Shown here in pieces: positions 62,501-64,000 of a stretch of 64,000 bases of DNA. Both the position numbers and the translations under genes were made by a program. The notes under the pieces are model-generated. The model was not told the DNA's origin and ran no database searches. It saw nothing but the letters and a program-made list of their open reading frames with translations. Within the stretch, counting starts at the first letter, position 1, and each line of letters begins with the position of its first letter. Source of the stretch: Lamellibrachia columna (taxonomy: Eukaryota > Annelida > Polychaeta > Sabellida > Siboglinidae); the NCBI GenBank assembly GCA_963662155.1, contig OY759262.1, forward strand, positions 14,070,782 through 14,134,781, read 5' to 3'.

Positions 62501-63826
62501 CGACTACGCTGAGACGATCCGCCAGCTTGGAGAGCGGAGCCGCAACCTGGTGGATGAAGAACATCCCAACAGGTGGGTGCTCTTGTCATCCATACTAAGA
62601 ACCGAGTTTTAAGTAAAAAAATTGTCTAATCCCTCCCACAACATTCAGATAACAACACAACTTTCTGATTTAAAATTAGCTCTGTATAGATTTTTGTGTG
62701 TTTATAAATGTAATGAATAAATATCTATACAAGTGCATCTCCCTTACTAAGCTAAAATTGTTTATGTGATAAATTATTCAGTGTACTTAATATTTTAATT
62801 ATATAAGATAAGTGTTGATGATAATTATAACAGATAGATGATTGTAATAAAATAGCATAAATAAATAGCTAAAAATAATTACTAAAATTACATTAAAAAA
62901 ATATAGAATGATGCCATTCATAAATCTTGTAAATATTCATGAAAGTGGTGTAGGTGTGTGTATTACAATGTGACGTGTGTTTCCAGTGACGCGATCCTGG
63001 TGAAGCAGTCGCAGGTGGACAAGTTGTATGCCAGTCTCAAGGACATGACGGGCGAGCGTCGTGGCAAGCTGGATGAGGTCCTCAAGCTGTACATGCTCAA
63101 CCGTGAGATCGAGGACATTGAGCAGTGGATCGCTGAGAGGGAAGTCGTGGCCGGATCGCATGAACTCGGCCAGGACTACGAACATGTCACTGTGAGTGCT
63201 ACGTTTTAAGTGTCTCTTGTCGCTTTCTTTTAGGATACTTTATAGTTTCGTTGTTTCACTTCTCTCATCTCGTCCATCATCTGTCCCGCCAGCTTTAAAC
63301 CCATTCTACAGTGGCCAAGTCTGAGAATCAACAAAATATGTGCAGTTTTTCCCAAGCTGACTCTTGGCTGTTTGGATGTTAGTTCATAATTTTTTTTCTC
63401 GGGATCAGGTGTGATGAAATGATTTTGATGGGTATTTTATGAAGTGTTTATAACACATGCACATGATATATCATAAGTCAAACAATGTTACTTATATTAA
63501 GTTGACTATCAGCTTCAGTTCGTAATGCAGTGTTGAAATTGCTACTCTGTATTGTCCACCAGATGCTGCGCGACCGCTTCAAGGAGTTTGCGCGTGACAC
63601 GGAGAACATCGGCCAGGAGCGTGTTGCAGCGGTCAATGAGATCTGTGACCAGTTGATTACGGCCGAGCACACGGACGCGGCAACCATCGCCGAGTGGAAG
63701 GACATGATCAATGAGATGTGGGCCGACCTGCTCGAGTTGATTGACACACGCACACAGATGTTGGCGGCCTCCTGGGAGCTGCACAAGTTCTTCAATGACT
63801 GCAAGGAGACACTTGACAGGATACAT
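25071..63826 (+). CDS. Beta-spectrin (conventional beta-G type), N-terminal 1,824 residues, 31 exons, incomplete
   Basis: Known role: beta-spectrin pairs with alpha-spectrin to form the sub-membrane tetramer that crosslinks actin and binds ankyrin. The 31 coding exons sum to 5,472 bp with matching phases at every junction and GT-AG sites throughout. In order: an N-terminal stretch ending RLFERS-like ([12 protein letters not shown]), CH1 at about 48-156, CH2 at about 170-280, a linker and partial repeat (about 290-410), then triple-helical repeats of about 106 residues to the window end. The segments [35 protein letters not shown] and [16 protein letters not shown] are diagnostic of the 17-repeat beta family. 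It lacks the remaining repeats, probably including part of the ankyrin-binding region, and the C-terminal PH domain. Beta-heavy spectrin is unlikely on these sequences. Introns carry most repeats in the window. Confidence 0.96.
25994..26145 (+). CDS. Beta-spectrin coding exon 2 (CH1, first part)
   Basis: Encodes [18 protein letters not shown] and then [20 protein letters not shown], the actin-binding CH1 core. It is 152 bp; the acceptor is TTCTAG and the donor GTGAGT. The 4.3-kb intron 2 carries a long-inverted-repeat element. Confidence 0.95.
27060..28480. mobile_element. Element with long imperfect terminal inverted repeats
   Basis: The left arm (about 27,140-27,310) and right arm (about 28,240-28,420) are reverse complements at roughly 80-85% by eye. 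Shared pieces include GAAGATTTCTTG, AACTCAAAAAC, GAATAGTTTC and AACCACAC. The roughly 900-bp centre is AT-rich and non-coding. It fits a non-autonomous long-TIR or fold-back element in spectrin intron 2; exact ends and any target duplication are unclear. Confidence 0.65.
30471..30644 (+). CDS. Beta-spectrin coding exon 3 (CH1, second part)
   Basis: Encodes 58 codons with [32 protein letters not shown] and TIILRFQ, the conserved C-terminal half of CH1. The donor is GTAAGA. The 7.0-kb intron 3 holds a hairpin, a piggyBac-type element and a 127-bp tandem repeat. Confidence 0.95.
31427..31498. repeat. Perfect 26-bp inverted repeat with 20-nt loop
   Basis: Arms 31427-31452 and 31473-31498 are exact reverse complements (core TTATTGTAGTGAAATAA). 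The 20-nt spacer itself contains a short GTCA/TGAC pairing. The RNA would form a 72-nt hairpin. It could be a snap-back replication scar, a MITE core or a small-RNA precursor. Confidence 0.9.
33104..34517. mobile_element. piggyBac-type element with TTAA target duplication
   Basis: Fifteen-base perfect terminal inverted repeats (CCCATTAGACCCCAC) bound 1,414 bp, flanked on both sides by TTAA (33100-33103 and 34518-34521), the piggyBac target. On the minus strand an ATG near 34,282 and an acidic, Ser-rich stretch ([14 protein letters not shown]) precede a plausible donor. Another acidic piece follows an acceptor near 33,650. No DDE domain is legible, so it is non-autonomous. Confidence 0.85.
35893..36273. 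repeat. 127-bp tandem repeat, 3 copies
   Basis: Three head-to-tail copies each end GTCACTCCTCTGTGAACT and have a 127-bp period; a few bases of a fourth follow. Copies are about 95% alike. It lies in spectrin intron 3. Confidence 0.93.
37645..37817 (+). CDS. Beta-spectrin coding exon 4 (CH2, first part)
   Basis: Begins [20 protein letters not shown] and continues [13 protein letters not shown] and [19 protein letters not shown], the linker and first half of CH2. It is 173 bp with donor GTGTGC. Intron 4 (1,390 bp) holds a 66-bp G-rich duplication and an AT microsatellite. Confidence 0.95.
38076..38200. repeat. 66-bp duplication with G-rich cores
   Basis: TGTACTTGCAAACAGGGCGG recurs at a 66-bp offset (38082 and 38148). 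Each copy carries runs of three to five G in close succession, so a G-quadruplex is conceivable. Only two copies are present. Confidence 0.8.
38489..38546. repeat. (AT)29 microsatellite
   Basis: A pure AT dinucleotide run in spectrin intron 4. Confidence 0.98.
39208..39323 (+). CDS. Beta-spectrin coding exon 5 (CH2)
   Basis: Encodes [20 protein letters not shown] and then [17 protein letters not shown], the central part of CH2. The donor is GTATGC. Intron 5 (401 bp) shows nothing I can name. Confidence 0.95.
39725..39837 (+). CDS. Beta-spectrin coding exon 6 (CH2 end)
   Basis: Encodes [20 protein letters not shown] and [18 protein letters not shown], the last CH2 helix and the start of the linker to the rod. 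The donor is GTATTT. Intron 6 contains the second copy of the dispersed repeat. Confidence 0.95.
39959..40145. repeat. Dispersed repeat, copy 2
   Basis: The same family and orientation as 22923-23103, about 187 bp. It begins GGCTAGTGCTGCCGGTGGCC and ends near AGAGCTAGTCCAG. It lies in spectrin intron 6. Confidence 0.8.
40700..40887 (+). CDS. Beta-spectrin coding exon 7 (first rod segment)
   Basis: Encodes [40 protein letters not shown] and [20 protein letters not shown], the first partial repeat. The 281-bp intron 7 is unremarkable. Confidence 0.95.
41169..41351 (+). CDS. Beta-spectrin coding exon 8
   Basis: Encodes [20 protein letters not shown] and then [20 protein letters not shown], among the most conserved blocks of beta-spectrins. 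The donor is GTAGGC. A (CA)11 run starts 10 bases into the intron. Confidence 0.96.
41362..41383. repeat. (CA)11 microsatellite next to a donor
   Basis: A pure CA run 10 nt after the exon-8 donor. CA repeats close to donors are known binding sites for hnRNP L in vertebrates; any effect here is inference. Confidence 0.95.
41568..42766. mobile_element. Non-autonomous hAT-like element, 1.2 kb
   Basis: Perfect 18-bp terminal inverted repeats CAGGGCTGGGTCCAATTA bound a 1,199-bp AT-rich unit. Near both ends TAATTGTAATT motifs recur in opposite orientations, as subterminal repeats. The left flank reads GATGAGTT. The right flank reads GATCATGAGTT, a possible 8-bp duplication disturbed by three bases. 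There is no transposase ORF. The CAGGG terminus and octamer flank point to the hAT superfamily. Confidence 0.82.
42999..43256 (+). CDS. Beta-spectrin coding exon 9
   Basis: Encodes [40 protein letters not shown] and then a repeat C-helix. It is 258 bp with donor GTGGGT. Intron 9 (367 bp) shows nothing I can name. Confidence 0.96.
43624..43762 (+). CDS. Beta-spectrin coding exon 10
   Basis: Encodes [20 protein letters not shown] and then [15 protein letters not shown], with the typical repeat A-helix Trp. The donor is GTGATC. Intron 10 (2.1 kb) carries a piggyBac-type element. Confidence 0.95.
43846..44954. mobile_element. piggyBac-type element with TTAA target duplication, internal duplication
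   Basis: Thirteen-base perfect inverted termini (CCCTTTCAGACCC) bound 1,109 bp between TTAA at 43842-43845 and TTAA at 44955-44958. On the minus strand an ATG at 44690 opens an acidic piece starting [19 protein letters not shown], like a piggyBac transposase N-terminus. A roughly 180-bp internal direct duplication (about 44,255-44,425 and 44,430-44,600) repeats part of it. No catalytic domain remains. Confidence 0.85.
45327..45420. mobile_element. Possible hAT-like terminus
   Basis: CAGGGGTTTCCAAACTG followed by GTGGACCCCAGG resembles the ends of short hAT elements. I could not find a matching opposite end or target duplication. Confidence 0.3.
45854..46019 (+). CDS. Beta-spectrin coding exon 11
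   Basis: Encodes [20 protein letters not shown], then [20 protein letters not shown]. The A-to-B helix pattern is that of a standard repeat. The donor is GTATGT. The 324-bp intron 11 is unremarkable. Confidence 0.95.
46344..46588 (+). CDS. Beta-spectrin coding exon 12
   Basis: Encodes the C-helix of one repeat ([20 protein letters not shown]) and the A-helix of the next ([20 protein letters not shown], then [17 protein letters not shown]). The donor is GTGTGT. Intron 12 (1.7 kb) is AT-rich. A small open stretch near 47,575 is discussed in the findings. Confidence 0.95.
48322..48522 (+). CDS. Beta-spectrin coding exon 13
   Basis: Encodes 67 codons including [20 protein letters not shown] and [20 protein letters not shown]. 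The acceptor is CCCCGACAG and the donor GTCTGT. Intron 13 (472 bp) shows nothing I can name. Confidence 0.94.
48995..49111 (+). CDS. Beta-spectrin coding exon 14
   Basis: Encodes 39 codons starting [20 protein letters not shown] and ending [11 protein letters not shown], an A/B helix segment. The donor is GTAGGT. The 268-bp intron 14 is unremarkable. Confidence 0.94.
49380..49457 (+). CDS. Beta-spectrin coding exon 15
   Basis: A 26-codon exon, [20 protein letters not shown] then DNLGES. The donor is GTGAGT. Intron 15 (522 bp) shows nothing I can name. Confidence 0.93.
49980..50144 (+). CDS. Beta-spectrin coding exon 16
   Basis: Encodes 55 codons: [20 protein letters not shown] and then [19 protein letters not shown]. 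The donor is GTATGT. Intron 16 (431 bp) shows nothing I can name. Confidence 0.95.
50576..50778 (+). CDS. Beta-spectrin coding exon 17
   Basis: Encodes [20 protein letters not shown] and then a C-helix ending [11 protein letters not shown]. The donor is GTGAGA. Intron 17 (621 bp) is almost wholly a 55-bp minisatellite. Confidence 0.95.
50858..51397. repeat. 55-bp minisatellite ending at a splice acceptor
   Basis: Nine to ten copies of a 55-bp unit contain GTGTTGTGGTCAGTCCTTTG and end ATATACTGAAT or ACATACTGAAT. The last, truncated copy merges into GTGTTGTGGTCCACAG, which is the 3' splice site of coding exon 18. Units carry branch-point-like CTAAT or CTGAC and extra AG dinucleotides. It fills most of intron 17. 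Confidence 0.95.
51400..51496 (+). CDS. Beta-spectrin coding exon 18
   Basis: Encodes [20 protein letters not shown] and [12 protein letters not shown]. The acceptor lacks a pyrimidine tract because the minisatellite runs up to it. The donor is GTACGT. Intron 18 (474 bp) is AT-rich. Confidence 0.94.
51971..52216 (+). CDS. Beta-spectrin coding exon 19
   Basis: Encodes 82 codons: [20 protein letters not shown], then [20 protein letters not shown] and a C-helix ending LWMELKQM. The donor is GTAAGA. Intron 19 holds two short tandem arrays. Confidence 0.95.
52345..52537. repeat. About 24-bp tandem repeat (GATGTCTATAGACATACATTAG)
   Basis: Seven or so imperfect copies of a unit built on ATACATTAGGGATGTCTATA. 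It lies in the first half of spectrin intron 19. Confidence 0.85.
52591..52768. repeat. 28-bp tandem repeat, 6 copies
   Basis: Six copies with exact 28-bp spacing of TTCAGAATGGTGCTGACTTC flanked by GATCACAG. Variation is limited to a few positions. It is a second array in intron 19, distinct from the 24-bp one. Confidence 0.93.
52985..53260 (+). CDS. Beta-spectrin coding exon 20
   Basis: Encodes 92 codons, nearly one repeat: [40 protein letters not shown] and [20 protein letters not shown]. The donor is GTCAGT. Intron 20 (621 bp) shows nothing I can name. Confidence 0.96.
53882..53971 (+). CDS. Beta-spectrin coding exon 21
   Basis: Encodes 30 codons: [20 protein letters not shown], then [10 protein letters not shown]. 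The donor is GTCAGT. Read-through into the intron meets a stop at 54009, so the minisatellite in intron 21 is not an exon extension in this frame. Confidence 0.95.
54044..54608. repeat. 21-bp minisatellite, 27 copies
   Basis: Twenty-seven head-to-tail copies whose only variable base, among the copies I compared, is a single position (C, T or one A). In one plus frame the unit reads ARGISER with synonymous changes only. In another it reads [14 protein letters not shown], a heptad-like sequence, and minus reads LSLIPLA. It lies in spectrin intron 21 and has no link to the coding frame. Confidence 0.97.
54809..54886 (+). CDS. Beta-spectrin coding exon 22
   Basis: Encodes 26 codons: [20 protein letters not shown] and SKEEVP. 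The donor is GTCAGT. Intron 22 (2.1 kb) holds a microexon candidate and a 47-bp minisatellite. Confidence 0.94.
55473..55496 (+). CDS. Candidate 24-nt in-frame cassette microexon
   Basis: TTTTCTCACCTAG is a good acceptor, followed by 24 nt encoding TTPGQDRQ and the donor CAG|GTAACA. Flanking exons 22 and 23 are both phase 0, so inclusion would add eight residues between KEEVP and TTLESAEN without shifting the frame. Like exon 23, it begins ACAACT. The position is an inter-repeat boundary in known beta-spectrins. It is predicted from sequence only. Confidence 0.35.
56351..56916. repeat. 47-bp minisatellite, 12 copies
   Basis: Twelve nearly identical units (ACTGTCAGCACTGAGGCTGA then CTAACATGTTTCTACCCTGT) with at most one or two changes each. 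It is the third-last feature of intron 22, ending 113 bp before exon 23. Confidence 0.97.
57030..57202 (+). CDS. Beta-spectrin coding exon 23
   Basis: Encodes [20 protein letters not shown] and then [20 protein letters not shown]. It is 173 bp with donor GTGAGT. Intron 23 is dominated by a 50-bp minisatellite. Confidence 0.96.
57592..58448. repeat. 50-bp minisatellite, about 17 copies
   Basis: Units of CAGTTGTGTCGCCCACTAGT plus GGTGTAGCCATGCAGTATGA and a short GTGTAGTAGT tail. Variants differ at two or three positions (CAG/CGG, CCC/CCT). It ends 25 bases before the acceptor of exon 24. Confidence 0.97.
58473..58563 (+). CDS. Beta-spectrin coding exon 24
   Basis: Encodes [20 protein letters not shown] and [10 protein letters not shown]. 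The acceptor TTCTGTTACAG lies just beyond the 50-bp array. The donor is GTGACG. Intron 24 ends in a duplicated splice site. Confidence 0.95.
59001..59140 (+). repeat. 69-72-bp tandem duplication containing a 3' splice site
   Basis: The segment GCAAACACTAATGAAAACAT through the branch region, the GTTGTAG acceptor and the first 18 nt of exon 25 is present twice (starts 59001 and 59073). The copies differ by a 3-nt GTT change and two substitutions. The upstream acceptor (exon copy at 59049) would read [15 protein letters not shown] and then a stop. The downstream acceptor at 59118 keeps the frame. Confidence 0.95.
59118..59264 (+). CDS. Beta-spectrin coding exon 25
   Basis: Encodes 49 codons: [20 protein letters not shown] and [20 protein letters not shown], an A/B helix segment. 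The start at 59118 is chosen over the decoy at 59049, which hits a stop. The donor is GTACTG. Intron 25 (372 bp) shows nothing I can name. Confidence 0.95.
59637..59900 (+). CDS. Beta-spectrin coding exon 26
   Basis: Encodes 88 codons: [40 protein letters not shown] and [20 protein letters not shown]. The donor is GTAAGT. Intron 26 (424 bp) shows nothing I can name. Confidence 0.96.
60325..60455 (+). CDS. Beta-spectrin coding exon 27
   Basis: Encodes [20 protein letters not shown] and then [11 protein letters not shown], a B/C helix segment. The donor is GTACTA. Intron 27 (661 bp) shows nothing I can name. Confidence 0.95.
61117..61504 (+). CDS. Beta-spectrin coding exon 28
   Basis: The longest exon here (388 bp), spanning more than one repeat: [40 protein letters not shown] and [20 protein letters not shown]. 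The donor is GTATGT. Intron 28 (859 bp) shows nothing I can name. Confidence 0.96.
62364..62572 (+). CDS. Beta-spectrin coding exon 29
   Basis: Encodes [20 protein letters not shown], then [20 protein letters not shown]. The donor is GTGGGT. Intron 29 (414 bp) is AT-rich. Confidence 0.96.
62987..63191 (+). CDS. Beta-spectrin coding exon 30
   Basis: Encodes [40 protein letters not shown] and [10 protein letters not shown]. By family alignment this is the region approaching the ankyrin-binding repeats. The donor is GTGAGT. Intron 30 (371 bp) shows nothing I can name. Confidence 0.96.
63563..63826 (+). CDS. Beta-spectrin coding exon 31 (last in window)
   Basis: Encodes 88 codons: [40 protein letters not shown] and [20 protein letters not shown]. 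These blocks are near-invariant across beta-spectrins and lie at the ankyrin-binding part of the rod. The donor is GTGAGT at 63827. The rest of the gene lies to the right of the window. Confidence 0.96.
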
Positions 63827-64000
63827 GTGAGTCCAACATGGTCCTCCACATGTCTTGTGTTGCTAGCTTGAGCTGTATCAAGAGTTATTACTAAATGGGC
63901 CAAGAGTTATGCCAATTGAACCAAGAGTATGGTGTAAGTTCTGTTGACATGGTTGTGGAGTTAGAATTCGTCATTTACAGATTGGTCGTCATATTTTTGT

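Overview
The window is nuclear DNA of an invertebrate animal. It has AT-rich introns and GC-richer coding exons with GT-AG splice sites, (ACGC)n, (CA)n and (AT)n microsatellites, many minisatellites, and relics of Penelope-like, piggyBac-type and hAT-type elements. I cannot fix the phylum. The spectrin exons read like a generic bilaterian invertebrate beta-spectrin.

Two real genes are present, both incomplete and arranged head to head. On the minus strand, from 11,801 down to 2,936, lie the first five coding exons (147 codons) of RCE1, the ER-membrane CAAX prenyl protease. The catalytic exons must lie beyond the left edge, past a 42-bp minisatellite that fills positions 1-2,789 and sits in an RCE1 intron. 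On the plus strand, from 25,071 to 63,826, lie 31 consecutive coding exons (5,472 bp, 1,824 codons, phases consistent throughout) of a conventional beta-spectrin. They cover the N-terminus, the two calponin-homology domains that bind actin, and most of the spectrin-repeat rod. The gene runs off the right edge in or near the ankyrin-binding repeats.

The 13 kb between the two genes holds no gene I can support. It contains three ACGC arrays, a decayed Penelope-like element with a legible YVDD motif and GIY-YIG-type tail (about 16.8-17.95 kb, minus) and a decayed piggyBac transposase (20.6-22.3 kb, minus). A TATA-like, donor-bearing stretch at 19.3 kb could be the non-coding first exon of the spectrin gene.

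The introns hold most of the structural interest. There are short inverted-repeat elements with recognisable target duplications (7.0, 33.1-34.5 and 43.8-45.0 kb) and a 1.2-kb hAT-like element with perfect 18-bp termini (41.6 kb). There are also a long-inverted-repeat element (27.1-28.5 kb), a perfect 26-bp-stem hairpin (31.4 kb), and six minisatellites packed between 50.8 and 58.5 kb around spectrin exons. One of these runs into a 3' splice site. A tandem duplication has also copied a whole 3' splice site (59.0 kb), and a 24-nt in-frame microexon candidate lies in intron 22. I see no unknown multi-gene system; the unusual points are splice-site architecture and repeat biology.
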